Shown: positions 8,805 through 17,630 of the stretch, piece by piece | Layout of the letters: each line of letters begins with the position of its first letter | Position numbering within the stretch: position 1 is the first letter of the stretch | Source of the DNA: a virus | IMG/VR virus record: IMGVR_UViG_3300030098_003239 | Span: 1,633-32,845 of that record | Reading direction: 5' to 3' (one strand) | Length of the DNA: 31,213 nucleotides | The notes under the pieces: generated by a model | Seen by the model: the letters and a program-made list of their open reading frames with translations, nothing else | Told to the model about the DNA's origin: nothing | The model's database searches: none | Position numbers and translations under genes: made by a program

Positions 8805-10670
8805 ACTATTCTTAGGTTCCATTGAGTCGCCCCAATTATCTCCAATCTCGGCATCTACCTTGTTTGGAACATCCAAAGGCACAGCTTCTTCCATCAAACG
8901 ACATATATTCTCTACATCTTCGTCAGACTTGATAGAGAACACCAGCTCGTCATGTACTTGCAAAAGTGGGAGGTATCCCGCCTCGTAACAACGGACCATG
9001 GCCTGTTTAGTCATATCAGCTGCTGAGCCTTGAATTAGTTTATTTAGAGCCTTGTAAACAAACGCTCTTTTGATCTCGCCATTGTATTCGTGCACGGCTT
9101 CTTTGTGTTTCATCGGTCTACCTGTTCCATACTTCAAAGGCTCCCACATATCAAAGTGACAACGCCTCCCTAGTATGGTTTTGATATAGCCTTTTGAGTT
9201 TGCACTACGCATAACCGAATCAGCTAACTGCCTGACAAAAGGTGCGTAGGTATTAAACTTAGCTAAGATCTCTGATGCTTCTTCTACGGTAACGCCCAGC
9301 TGATCTGCCAACTTGCCTTTGCCCATGCCGTACATGATGCCAAGTCCTATTGTCTTTGCAGTCTTTCTATCTATGTCCACAAGGTTAGCTACCTCCTGGT
9401 GAAAGTCTGCATCACCAGCGTGGTAAGCATCTGCAATTGCATCTGCCCCGTCGTAGCGTGACCTACTAGCATAGTGTGTAAGTATTCTAGGTTCTTGTTG
9501 TGAGAAGTCTGCAGAACACCACAGCTCTCCCTCCTCTGGTAAGAACAAAGATCGTATTAAGGGGCCAATCTCTTTGTTACGTGCAGGCACTTGTTGTAAG
9601 TTTGGATTGCTCATGGACAACCGACCTGTAACTGTACCGCCTGACTCACCTTTTAGCTGACGTATCTCTGCATGTATCCTACCGTTGTGCTCATGCTTCA
9701 ATATAGAATCAATAAACGTGCTATGTGTTTTGTTTACTTCTCTAGCTTCGCGTATTAGTTTAGCTATAGGATGAGAGTGGTTTTCTAAGAACGCTTTTGT
9801 AAAGCTAGGCATGCCTGTTGGTGTCCTAAGATACGTAAGATTCATAGCGTCAAACACCTTGGCTAATGAGTTAGCTGCCCATAGCTGTATTTCTGTTACG
9901 CCTGATTCTTTCTTTATCTGCTGGATTATGTCCTTCTCTCTTTTAATAAGTTGTTTCTTTAATGTCTCGGCTCTCTCTAAATCAACACGAACACCCTTTT
10001 GTTTCATCGCAAGAATGACAGGAAGCACTCGCATTTCTAAATCAAACACGTTCCAGAGGTTTTGTTCTTCTAATAAAATCTTGAAGTGATTCCATAATTT
10101 TAGTGTGAGGGCTGCGTCCTGTGTTGCATAAGTGCCCACATAAGCTGATGGTAGCCTCCACATTTCAGCCTTGGGGTCCAATCCCCACTCCTCTGCAGCA
10201 GCATTTAGTTCTGCCTCAGTCTTACCTTCATTTATGTATTCGCGACCCAAAGCATTTAATGAATACCAATATTGATTCTCGTCAATCAAAGGTGCAACGA
10301 CCATGGTATCTATAATCCTGCCATTTATGGTTACGCCCTCTTTTACCAACCAACCTATATCGTATGTAGAGTTGTGAAATATCTTGTCGCTTTCTGTAGC
10401 GCAAATCTTTTTAGTAAACTCTATAACTTTCTTTTTGGAAAAGTTAAATCCTTGCTCATGTGCAAATGGAAAGTAATCTTCGTAACCGTCTATTGCAAAA
10501 GATATACCGACAACCTCGCCATCACCTCGTATGTAACCTGGACCCAACTCTTTCAAGTTTGGATCTCTAGTCTCAAGGTCGATGGCTATCTCTTTTGCCT
10601 GACATAATTTTTCTGTTGGAAAACTATCGGGTGGTATCCACTCCGTTGGGGGCTTATAAACAAAACTCAT
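8802..10670 (-). CDS. polA: Family A DNA polymerase with 3'-5' exonuclease
   Basis: 622-residue replicative polymerase lacking a 5'-nuclease domain, as usual for phage enzymes. Proofreading motifs: D31/E33 (AIDLET), D104 (NSTYDIG) and Y181/D185 (YATQD). Polymerase motifs: A at D388 (ADFSQQEPR), B at R435-K439-Y447 (RKTAKTIGLGIMYG) and C at H573-D574-E575 (QVHDE). The residue matching E. coli Pol I position 762 is Leu443, not Phe or Tyr. Virioplankton studies have linked this residue to phage lifestyle, with Leu proposed for slower or temperate phages. The start overlaps the helicase stop as ATGA (10670-10667), so the two are coupled. It copies the phage genome together with the helicase, primase and SSB encoded upstream in the same operon. 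Confidence 0.97.
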   Translation of the reverse strand: MSFVYKPPTEWIPPDSFPTEKLCQAKEIAIDLETRDPNLKELGPGYIRGDGEVVGISFAIDGYEDYFPFAHEQGFNFSKKKVIEFTKKICATESDKIFHNSTYDIGWLVKEGVTINGRIIDTMVVAPLIDENQYWYSLNALGREYINEGKTEAELNAAAEEWGLDPKAEMWRLPSAYVGTYATQDAALTLKLWNHFKILLEEQNLWNVFDLEMRVLPVILAMKQKGVRVDLERAETLKKQLIKREKDIIQQIKKESGVTEIQLWAANSLAKVFDAMNLTYLRTPTGMPSFTKAFLENHSHPIAKLIREAREVNKTHSTFIDSILKHEHNGRIHAEIRQLKGESGGTVTGRLSMSNPNLQQVPARNKEIGPLIRSLFLPEEGELWCSADFSQQEPRILTHYASRSRYDGADAIADAYHAGDADFHQEVANLVDIDRKTAKTIGLGIMYGMGKGKLADQLGVTVEEASEILAKFNTYAPFVRQLADSVMRSANSKGYIKTILGRRCHFDMWEPLKYGTGRPMKHKEAVHEYNGEIKRAFVYKALNKLIQGSAADMTKQAMVRCYEAGYLPLLQVHDELVFSIKSDEDVENICRLMEEAVPLDVPNKVDAEIGDNWGDSMEPKNS

Positions 10671-12214
10671 ATAACGTACCTGTAGTAATCATCTTGGGCT
10701 TGTATCAGATACAAATTTTCTATTGTGCGCGTGACCGCAACATAGAACTGCCTGTGTAGCCCATCGGGTTGTAACATGGAGGTGCGCTTCTGTGACTTAG
10801 ATAAATCTAAATACACAGCAACGTTCTCCGCTTCTCCACCTTTTGCCTGATGTATGGTTGAAATGACAATTCGTGGCTCTCCATATAAATCCTCGTTGTT
10901 CTTTATTGCTTTCTCTATAAAACTTCTTCTTTCTACGTCTATCGTTTTATCAAACACCGTCTGCCATTCTTGACCAAGACACTCGGGTTTAAGTCCATAA
11001 TTATCTATTATTTGTTGCAGTGATAATGACTGCCCTTGGTTTGGAGCTTGAGAGACTTGTGTAATAAATCCTCTCTTTACTCCTGTTTTGCCCAAATACT
11101 TGTACAAAGCGTCAAGCTCAGACAATGTGATATCCTCTTGATTGTTTAGCCTTTCCCAAATTTGTATGGCCATGCTCATTTTTCTAGGTATGTATCTAAA
11201 ATTGTTATGGGCAAAAACAAAACCATTATCTATTAAATACTTTCTAACATTGTAGCCTTTTGATGCGTCAGTTAACATATAGTCACACGAGGCAAGCACA
11301 AGCCAATTACCTTCTTCCAAAGGCAGTAAATCTACTGAACTGACTTTGTTAACTGTTCCTGGCTCTTCTCTAGGTTTGTATGTCTTAGGCTCTCTAGAAA
11401 TTATGCGTTTAGATATACGCTCAGCGATAGGGTGAACTTTGCTAGGTATGCGATAAGATTGATCTAACACAATGCTCTCACCCACATAGTCTACGAAACG
11501 TTGTGGTTTTGCTCCGTTCCATTCGTATATAGCCTGATCGTCGTCTCCAGCTATATAAGTTTTCTTAGAGTTCAAGGCCAGCTTTTCTACTAATCGCCAG
11601 TTGAGTTCTGCTAAATCTTGAGCTTCATCAACAATCAATAGATCTAATTCAGGAGCTGTCCCATCATCTAAGAATTTGTTTATCATGTCAGCGAACGAGT
11701 ACACCACGGGCACTCTAGATAATCTAAACGACTCCCAAGCTTCTGCCAAAGGCTCTAGCATGTGCGTAACAACACCTTTGCGTTGCTCTTTCTCCAAAGA
11801 CAAACGTTCTTCTTTTAACGAACGACAGTTTGCTTTTGCACGTTCTATGATGTCGAAGTAGGGATCTTGGACAACGGACCTAAGACCTCTCGCGTTAGTG
11901 CCATACTTCTTAGTAAGGTTAAACTCGTAGTCCTCTAAAAAATCAAAAATGTCTCTGCCACTCATTACCTGTGATATACCCATGATTCTTTTGCAGAAAG
12001 CATGGCTAGTACAGAAATAGGGCATTTCATCAAAACCTAGTCCTAATCTTATGTTAGCTCTGTTTTTACCTTCATCTGCAGCTTTGACAGAAAAAGATAT
12101 AAAGGCTATTTTTTCAGGAGCCACACCTTCATCTAGGCTTTTCTCTATGATGTTCATAAGAGTCGTAGTCTTGCCTGTGCCAGGAGGTCCAAAGTATTTA
12201 GTTACTCTTCCCAT
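10667..12214 (-). CDS. UvrD/Rep-like superfamily 1 DNA helicase
   Basis: 515-residue SF1A-type helicase. Motif I is GPPGTGKT (residues 9-16, K15). Motif II is VDEAQD (195-200). Motif III is GDDDQAIYEWNGA (223-234), motif IV resembles QSYR (about residue 254), motif V is STIHQAKGGEAENV and motif VI is FYVAVTRT, close to the C-terminus. It unwinds duplex DNA 3'-5' using ATP and is the only classical helicase in the replication operon. No DnaB or T7 gp4-type helicase is seen, so it may act as the fork helicase or in recombination-dependent replication. At 515 residues it is shorter than cellular UvrD (about 720). The start lies inside the primase 3' end (13-base overlap). Confidence 0.93.
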   Translation of the reverse strand: MGRVTKYFGPPGTGKTTTLMNIIEKSLDEGVAPEKIAFISFSVKAADEGKNRANIRLGLGFDEMPYFCTSHAFCKRIMGISQVMSGRDIFDFLEDYEFNLTKKYGTNARGLRSVVQDPYFDIIERAKANCRSLKEERLSLEKEQRKGVVTHMLEPLAEAWESFRLSRVPVVYSFADMINKFLDDGTAPELDLLIVDEAQDLAELNWRLVEKLALNSKKTYIAGDDDQAIYEWNGAKPQRFVDYVGESIVLDQSYRIPSKVHPIAERISKRIISREPKTYKPREEPGTVNKVSSVDLLPLEEGNWLVLASCDYMLTDASKGYNVRKYLIDNGFVFAHNNFRYIPRKMSMAIQIWERLNNQEDITLSELDALYKYLGKTGVKRGFITQVSQAPNQGQSLSLQQIIDNYGLKPECLGQEWQTVFDKTIDVERRSFIEKAIKNNEDLYGEPRIVISTIHQAKGGEAENVAVYLDLSKSQKRTSMLQPDGLHRQFYVAVTRTIENLYLIQAQDDYYRYVI

Positions 12215-13818
12215 GGTAGCGGTGTCTTTTGTGTTTTGAAATCTGCAGAATCAACAGCATCATCAATTTCATTTATATCTAACATCCAAATCTTCTTGTT
12301 GCCTACTGTCCTGTCTATGTATTTAGCCATGTTTGTAGCCCCCATGTTTTTAAGTTCTGTAAATACCTCTGCCTCTTTAATGTGACGCATCTTCTTAAAC
12401 TCTTGTATGAAAATTACTGCGTCTCTCCCTGTAAACCACCACTGCTTTTCATCCTCTTCTTCGTATCGAAACACACCGTTAGATGCAATTGATAGTCTAG
12501 AGGAGGATTCAGATAATCTGCAGAACTCGTAGATAGCTTCTTGTAGTAGACCTTGCTTTGTCATGTCAGCAGGAACTTCTACCTCTTGCACGTCTTGCAA
12601 CAGAGAATTAAGCTTGGCCACCCAATCAGACTTCTTAACATCTGGAGGACATATATTAAGAACCTCCATACATCTTTGTTGATACATAGAGAAGTTGTGC
12701 AGTTGTTTTGTGTCTAGCACAATTGTCCTACCGTCTACATCAAGATGCCAAAGAGGGGGATCAGTAAGATACTTGCGTAAACCACCAAAGTTAGGCTCGC
12801 GTTCAGAGGCATCAATACCATATCTTTTTGTAACACAAATGCCACTTTGACAAAAATCAACTAAGGGTTGCTTACTGCATTGGTATCGGTAATCAGATTT
12901 TTCTAGGCTTTGTATAATTGTATTAAGTTCACTGTGAGAAAGAGCCTTAGTGCAAACAGACTTGTTTATGTCTTGTAGTTTGTCTTTCCACTCTTCTCCC
13001 TCAGGATATACTTTACGTAAGAATACTCCATAATTTAAAAGTGCATTGTTACGCATGCCCTCGGGTATGCCATTTAGTTTCATGTGCACTAAACATGGCG
13101 GAGCTTCGTCCCACATGCTGCCTTGTTTTGTTATCTGTTTCTTTCTGCTTTTCTTTACAGCTATAAATGAGTCTAACTGTTTTTCCGTTATGGCTATGTT
13201 TTCTACTAAATCAAAAAATTCGTGTATGTCCGCAGCTTCTCCATCAGGTTTGAGCGCGTATCTTGTTGTATCTTCTCCTGCAAAGTAAGGCATGTTTAAC
13301 CAGTTGCCTGTTTGATTTTCTTTCGGTAACTGCTTAGACCACTCGTATTGTTTAGGAAATATTTCGTCTCCTGTCCTGCCCATGGCTGCAGCTATCTCTT
13401 CAAGTTTAGCTTGAAACTTGTATGCGGATATAGGCTCCTTTGTAAATAAAAACAAATGTAGGCCTCCTGATTTAGTCATACAAGGTAGGAGAGGCAAACT
13501 CATTTCTTCTATGCGTTGTAATATTTCTTTGGTGTCTATTGGATATTCGTCTACATCTATGCAGCCCCAGCTACACGTTTCATCGTCAGTCAGAGGTATT
13601 ACACCTATGGATAAATCACCTTTTAAATGTTTTTCCCAAAGTTCTAAAGTAAGAGGCTCTTGTAGTGTCCTGCCTCTGCCATCTTTCTTTACACCTTTTG
13701 CAGTGTTTTTTTGACCTGTAATTTCATATATACCGTGAGCCCTCTCCAATCCCGAGAATACTTGCTTGAATCTGTTTGCAATTTCTTCCATGCGCGTCCA
13801 GTAAGAAGGCTCCAGCAT
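12202..13818 (-). CDS. Archaeo-eukaryotic-type primase (PrimPol-like)
   Basis: 538 residues. The N-terminal domain has the AEP signature: metal-binding D88-x-D90 in GCIDVDEY, an sxH-type motif SGGLH (117-121), and a downstream basic/aromatic section (EIFPKQ, TGNWLNMPYF) as in TOTE/PrimPol-type primases. Middle Cys residues (PPCLVH, then YQCSKQ, DFCQSGIC) suggest a metal-binding or PriCT-like domain. The C-terminal third is helical with no recognised motif. It would make RNA or DNA primers for the phage polymerase. The chosen ATG at 13818 lies inside a perfect hairpin (13807-13841) and has no Shine-Dalgarno sequence. ATG 13791 (residue 10) is an alternative, also without a good ribosome-binding site. 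Confidence 0.82.
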   Translation of the reverse strand: MLEPSYWTRMEEIANRFKQVFSGLERAHGIYEITGQKNTAKGVKKDGRGRTLQEPLTLELWEKHLKGDLSIGVIPLTDDETCSWGCIDVDEYPIDTKEILQRIEEMSLPLLPCMTKSGGLHLFLFTKEPISAYKFQAKLEEIAAAMGRTGDEIFPKQYEWSKQLPKENQTGNWLNMPYFAGEDTTRYALKPDGEAADIHEFFDLVENIAITEKQLDSFIAVKKSRKKQITKQGSMWDEAPPCLVHMKLNGIPEGMRNNALLNYGVFLRKVYPEGEEWKDKLQDINKSVCTKALSHSELNTIIQSLEKSDYRYQCSKQPLVDFCQSGICVTKRYGIDASEREPNFGGLRKYLTDPPLWHLDVDGRTIVLDTKQLHNFSMYQQRCMEVLNICPPDVKKSDWVAKLNSLLQDVQEVEVPADMTKQGLLQEAIYEFCRLSESSSRLSIASNGVFRYEEEDEKQWWFTGRDAVIFIQEFKKMRHIKEAEVFTELKNMGATNMAKYIDRTVGNKKIWMLDINEIDDAVDSADFKTQKTPLPWEE

Positions 13819-13841
13819 TGAGTGAGGGAATGCTGGAGCCT
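13807..13841 (-). promoter_or_regulatory. 13-bp perfect hairpin covering the primase start codon
   Basis: AGGCTCCAGCATT at 13807-13819 is perfectly complementary to AATGCTGGAGCCT at 13829-13841, with a 9-base loop. On the transcribed minus strand the primase ATG (13818-13816) lies in the 3' arm and so would be paired in the mRNA. No T-run follows on either strand, so it is not a standard intrinsic terminator. It could restrict primase translation or act as an RNA-processing or stability element after the SSB gene. Confidence 0.6.
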
Positions 13842-13848
13842 AATGAAG

Positions 13849-14637
13849 TTAGTCTTCCCAATCCTTATTGGAGTCAGACTTATCTTCCAGTGCGGAGGCC
13901 TGTTGACCAGGTAACTGATCCATTCCTCCATCGGAACAAAACTTAGAAAACTCTTCCGCCTCTTTGAAAAGGTCGATTTCATTTTCTTCCAATACCCGTT
14001 CCTGCGTAATACTATAGCTATACCACGACCCACGATCATTGGATTCCACTTGCGTTTTTAGTTTGTACCAGTGCGAGTAAGCAGGGGGAGTGAACGTCCC
14101 CTTTTCACCCTTCACTTTGGTCCCCTGTATCAGGGTGTTCCAACCACGCGAGTGTTTAAGTTGTGATCCAGTCATATTAATAACACACCTTTGTGGTGTG
14201 CCATCAATAAGCGCGTAGCCATAATGGTTGGCAGTAGTAGTCAACTGAGTTTCCCCACTTGGCGTTACTAGCCTACCTTGGCTGTCACGTTGGCATCGAT
14301 TCAAAAGGTCAGAATCTGCAGCGTGCACAGTAACAAGACCGCCACCTTTCTCACGTAAACGCCACTCAACAAGAGTCTTGTTGTAGTAGACAGGTAAGAA
14401 AGACAGGCCTTCGTCTCCACTTATACAAGTGTTGTTGCCTGAATAGAAGATATCTCCTTCTTCTGCGTCTGCAACATAATCTGCGCTGGCCTTTTGTCTT
14501 TGCGGAGACATTGCTTGCACTATGCTGATACGCGGAGTCTTGAGGTCTTCCGCACCTACATCGCCGAAACCTTTTTCTTCGATGTTTTCAAATAGGGACG
14601 TTAAGGATGTCCCGTTACCATTTTTCTTCGTTGCCAT
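13849..14637 (-). CDS. ssb: Probable phage single-stranded DNA-binding protein
   Basis: 262 residues, with AAGGAG eight bases before the ATG. The body is rich in aromatic and basic residues (GLSFLPVYYNKTLVEWRLRE, NHYGYALIDG, HSRGWNTLIQGTKVKGEKG, YSHWYKLKTQ), consistent with an OB-type ssDNA-binding core. The C-terminus is acidic and ends SDSNKDWED, resembling the acidic tail by which SSBs recruit polymerase and helicase. Length and position, directly upstream of primase, helicase and polymerase, match the SSB slot of T7-like and marine phages. It would coat single strands at the fork. I infer this from composition and context and cannot align it to a named SSB family. Confidence 0.65.
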   Translation of the reverse strand: MATKKNGNGTSLTSLFENIEEKGFGDVGAEDLKTPRISIVQAMSPQRQKASADYVADAEEGDIFYSGNNTCISGDEGLSFLPVYYNKTLVEWRLREKGGGLVTVHAADSDLLNRCQRDSQGRLVTPSGETQLTTTANHYGYALIDGTPQRCVINMTGSQLKHSRGWNTLIQGTKVKGEKGTFTPPAYSHWYKLKTQVESNDRGSWYSYSITQERVLEENEIDLFKEAEEFSKFCSDGGMDQLPGQQASALEDKSDSNKDWED

Positions 14638-14660
14638 TTATTTACTCCTTATTTCTTCGT

Positions 14661-15233
14661 TCAACGATTTATTTTTGTGCGCTTGCCTAAATACACAGAA
14701 AACTTTTTCTGTACGTCTAGGTCAAACGAGTTGTTTCCTGATTCTATTTGTTCTTTAACAAATGCTTTCAGGGTGCTTGGGTGAACCGCTTCCTTTTCCT
14801 CAGGTATAAACCCTTGTTTAGTTAGCGATGCAACCAATTCTTTTGCGAGATCATCTTCACCTTGACCGAACGAAAGCGTCATTGTGTTTTTTATGATGTC
14901 TCCATGTCCATTTTCTCTGAGCCAGTTATGTGCCTCTTCTACATTTGCAGCAGATATCCTGGCACTGTAGAACGGCTCAGCTGATATACGTGATCCGTCA
15001 TTCAAGCGTAGGTCTGATACGCCTAGTTGTGTAAGTCTGTCAGGTATAAGTTGTTCAGAGAGTTCTCTCTGTTGGTCTTTGAGACGTTTTAGTCTCTCTT
15101 CTGTATTGCCTATGGTGGCTTCTACTCGTAATAATTTTTGACAGAGTGCACTAAGGTCTTGTATAGAATCTTCTGATATTTCCTCTACGGCTTTAGTGGT
15201 ACTCTCCTCGAATAGATCTTTGATACTTGTCAT
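14661..15233 (-). CDS. Coiled-coil protein heading the replication operon (190 aa)
   Basis: 190-residue soluble protein, first gene of the minus-strand replication operon, with a strong AAGGAG six bases upstream of the ATG. Residues about 20-70 form a heptad-rich, Glu/Leu/Arg coiled coil (NTEERLKRLKDQQRELSEQL). The rest has the composition of a small alpha/beta domain (LNDGSRISAEPFYSARISA), and the C-terminal 20 residues are basic. The organisation vaguely resembles phage recombination accessory proteins of the Gp157 type, but I cannot show homology. It ends 23 bases before the SSB start, so the two are probably co-transcribed. Function unknown; a replication or recombination accessory role is inferred from position. 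Confidence 0.6.
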   Translation of the reverse strand: MTSIKDLFEESTTKAVEEISEDSIQDLSALCQKLLRVEATIGNTEERLKRLKDQQRELSEQLIPDRLTQLGVSDLRLNDGSRISAEPFYSARISAANVEEAHNWLRENGHGDIIKNTMTLSFGQGEDDLAKELVASLTKQGFIPEEKEAVHPSTLKAFVKEQIESGNNSFDLDVQKKFSVYLGKRTKINR

Positions 15234-15355
15234 TTTTTCTCCTTCTTTATTTCGTTATCAACTCAAAGTTGCCAGAGCATAATATCATCTATATAATATA
15301 TTGCAACACTTTAAGATGTGTTTGAATATATAACGAAGAATAAAGGACGGAACTT
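15234..15355. promoter_or_regulatory. Divergent promoter region between replication operon and SNF2 gene
   Basis: This 122-base region separates divergently transcribed genes and is very AT-rich (TATATAATATATTG near 15290-15303, TATATA at 15327-15332). It must carry the start signals for both transcription units. On the plus strand, AAAGGA lies nine bases before the SNF2 ATG. On the minus strand, AAGGAG serves the 190-aa gene. I could not choose unique -35/-10 pairs. Confidence 0.4.
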
Positions 15356-16804
15356 ATGGAAATAACTAATTACGAATTCAAGAGCGAGCCATATCAGCAT
15401 CAACTAGAAACTCTCCAACAGAGTTACCATCGTAACCTATTTGCATTATTTTTGGAAATGGGTCTCGGCAAGTCTAAAATACTATTAGACAACGCAGGTA
15501 TTTTGTTTGAAGAAGGTAAGATATCAGGGCTACTAATTGTTTCGCCAAAAGGTAATCTACGAAATTGGGACATCAATGAGGTTAACAAACATTTACCTGA
15601 CCGCATAGAACGTAACGTATTGGTGTGGCAGCCAAACCATACACAGAAATGGTTGCACGAGTTTAAAAAGATGGTCGAAGAACCTAGCGATGGTCAACTC
15701 AATATTTTCTTAGTTAACGTAGAAGCTTTTGCTACAGTCAAGGCGTGTAAATTTGTAGAAGAGTTTATGGTTACGCACGATGTTATGATGGCCGTAGATG
15801 AATCAACTACAATTAAAAATCCAAAAGCAAAACGTACACAACATCTTATTAAGTTAGCACCTTTAGCAGACTACAGGAGAATACTGACAGGCTTTCCAAT
15901 AACTAAAGCACCCCTTGATTTGTACTCGCAATGTTACTTTTTATCTCCAAATCTTTTAGGGTTCAGTAGCTTTTATGCCTTTCAAGCTAGATATGCAATA
16001 ACACAACGCAGACAGATGGGACAACATGCCTTTCAACAAGTTGTTGGGTTTCAAAAGTTAGAAGAACTTCAACAATCGATCAAGGACTTTTCTATACGTA
16101 AGATTAAAGATGAATGTTTAGACTTGCCCGAAAAAGTTTATGTAAGGAGAAACGTAGAGCTGACTGACGAACAGAACAAAGCGTATGGCACGATGAAGCG
16201 CGAAGCACTTATGATATTAGAAGACGAACTGTTTTCTACAATGAACGTACTGACTCAGCTGATGCGACTACAGCAAGTCGTGGCAGGTAGCTTACGTAAT
16301 GAAGAAGGCGAAACAATCATTCTTAAAAACAACAGAGTGCAGACAGTATTAGATTTACTAGAAGAAACATCTGGTAAAGTTGTAATCTTTGCAGTCTTTC
16401 AAACAGACATACAAGAACTAGAGCGAGCAATCACCGAAAAGTTTGGTCAGGGCTCTGTCGCATCTTACTACGGTCATACACCACAGGACGAACGACAAAA
16501 GATTATTGAGAAGTTCCAAGATCCTGACAGTGACCTAAGATACTTTGTATCAAACCCACAAACAGGGGGTAGAGGTATTACACTTACAGAAGCCAGCACA
16601 ATGATATTTTATTCTAACTCCTACGACCTAGAACTTAGGGTGCAGGCAGAGGACCGCATACATAGAATAGGACAAGAGCACAGTTGTACGTACATTGATT
16701 TAGTGTCTCCTGGCACAGTTGATGAACAAATTCTTAAAAATCTATTAAGCAAAGTAAAGATCAGTAACGAAGTATTAGGAGAAGTTCGCAGTTGGTTCCA
16801 ATAA
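15356..16804 (+). CDS. SNF2-type superfamily 2 DNA helicase/translocase
   Basis: 482 residues with the SNF2/SF2 motifs in order: a Q-like motif PYQHQ (12-16), Walker A in EMGLGKSK (34-41), Walker B variant DEST (148-151, in place of DEAH), motif III LTGFP, and the C-terminal motifs TGGRGITLTEA and DRIHRIGQ. ATP-driven translocation on duplex DNA is the family activity. In phages, members are thought to support replication, recombination or remodelling of protein-DNA complexes. It is transcribed divergently from the replication operon and has an AAAGGA ribosome-binding site. Its length is typical of compact phage SNF2 proteins. No nuclease domain is fused. Confidence 0.92.
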   Translation: MEITNYEFKSEPYQHQLETLQQSYHRNLFALFLEMGLGKSKILLDNAGILFEEGKISGLLIVSPKGNLRNWDINEVNKHLPDRIERNVLVWQPNHTQKWLHEFKKMVEEPSDGQLNIFLVNVEAFATVKACKFVEEFMVTHDVMMAVDESTTIKNPKAKRTQHLIKLAPLADYRRILTGFPITKAPLDLYSQCYFLSPNLLGFSSFYAFQARYAITQRRQMGQHAFQQVVGFQKLEELQQSIKDFSIRKIKDECLDLPEKVYVRRNVELTDEQNKAYGTMKREALMILEDELFSTMNVLTQLMRLQQVVAGSLRNEEGETIILKNNRVQTVLDLLEETSGKVVIFAVFQTDIQELERAITEKFGQGSVASYYGHTPQDERQKIIEKFQDPDSDLRYFVSNPQTGGRGITLTEASTMIFYSNSYDLELRVQAEDRIHRIGQEHSCTYIDLVSPGTVDEQILKNLLSKVKISNEVLGEVRSWFQ

Positions 16805-16813
16805 ATGTATAAT
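16785..16813 (+). promoter_or_regulatory. Candidate promoter for the holin/curli/cyclase operon
   Basis: TTCGCA (16785-16790, four of six -35 consensus bases), a 17-base spacer, then a perfect TATAAT (16808-16813). The expected transcription start near 16820 leaves about five untranslated bases before the ATG at 16825. No Shine-Dalgarno is present. The promoter lies at the end of the SNF2 gene and would drive the whole 16825-21865 cassette. Confidence 0.45.
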
Positions 16814-16824
16814 TTATATGTTAT

Positions 16825-17175
16825 ATGGAACAAGCAGTACAGTTTATAAATGAAGTTGGCTTCCCAATAGCTGCTGCTTTAGGGCTAGGCTTTTTTATAT
16901 GGAAGCTCATCAATCGAATTATTGACGGCATGGAAACTAAAGTAGATGTGCTAGACGATAAAGTAGCAGATCAAATATCTCAAATGGAAGAACGTCTAGG
17001 CACAAAACTAGATTCACAACACGGGATTTTAGTGGCTCTTATAGATAGAGTACGTAGTTTAGACAATGAGATTATAAGACAAGATACTCTTATAAAAACC
17101 ATATTAGGTGTACCGCAGCTAATAGACAGCAATAAAATTGCAAAGGCAGACAGAGACGATCAGAGAAAAGATTAA
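16825..17175 (+). CDS. Holin-like membrane protein with coiled coil (116 aa)
   Basis: 116 residues: one N-terminal transmembrane helix (about 10-30, GFPIAAALGLGFFIWKLI), followed by a long amphipathic coiled coil (about 35-95) and a charged C-terminus. This layout is common among small phage proteins annotated as holin-like or Rz-like membrane proteins. A membrane role in lysis is plausible but not shown. It opens the cassette, and its stop overlaps the csgF start (TAATG at 17173-17177). The coupling makes it interesting as a possible inner-membrane partner of the curli pore proteins that follow. No endolysin was identified in the window. Confidence 0.6.
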   Translation: MEQAVQFINEVGFPIAAALGLGFFIWKLINRIIDGMETKVDVLDDKVADQISQMEERLGTKLDSQHGILVALIDRVRSLDNEIIRQDTLIKTILGVPQLIDSNKIAKADRDDQRKD

Positions 17176-17630
17176 TGGATATGTGGGATAAAACAATGTT
17201 ATTAATAATATTAGTTCTTTTTATGGTTATGTCTGTAAACGCCGACGAAATGACCCACAAGTTTAAAAACCCTAGCTTTTCTGGAGAGAACACTTCAAGC
17301 CATTACCTAACTATAGAGAACCAAGAGTTTAACAGGAAAGAGGCCATACGTGAGGAGATCAAAGCTTACGTAGAAGATTTAGAAAGAGAAGCTGAAAATA
17401 CCACATTAGCTAGATTTATTAGAAATCTCGAATCGCGCATTTACGCTCAGCTTTCACGGCAGTTGGTTGATAGTTTGTTTGGCGAAACAGCATCTGACTT
17501 TGGAGTTTTAGAATTAGAGGGTAACACTATAGAATATAGGGTTGAGGACGATAAGGTAACACTGATAATTACAGATGAAGAAGGCAACACTACAGAGATT
17601 ACTGTACCTCTCGGTTCTTTTACTTTCTAG
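17175..17630 (+). CDS. csgF: CsgF-like curli assembly protein
   Basis: 151 residues. Signal peptide: hydrophobic core at residues 8-21 with a predicted cleavage after V21-N22-A23. The mature N-terminus reads DEMTHKFKNPSFSG, matching the conserved start of CsgF (E. coli: TMTFQFRNPNFGG), the segment that plugs into the CsgG channel. The C-terminal half (YRVEDDKVTLIITDEEGNTT) also follows the CsgF pattern of YxVxxxxxxLxLxVTDxxxGxT. In bacteria CsgF is exported to the cell surface, binds CsgG and helps anchor and nucleate curli fibres. The gene overlaps csgG by 56 bases in another frame. It differs from E. coli CsgF in an acidic middle helix (residues 40-70). Confidence 0.88.
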   Translation: MDMWDKTMLLIILVLFMVMSVNADEMTHKFKNPSFSGENTSSHYLTIENQEFNRKEAIREEIKAYVEDLEREAENTTLARFIRNLESRIYAQLSRQLVDSLFGETASDFGVLELEGNTIEYRVEDDKVTLIITDEEGNTTEITVPLGSFTF

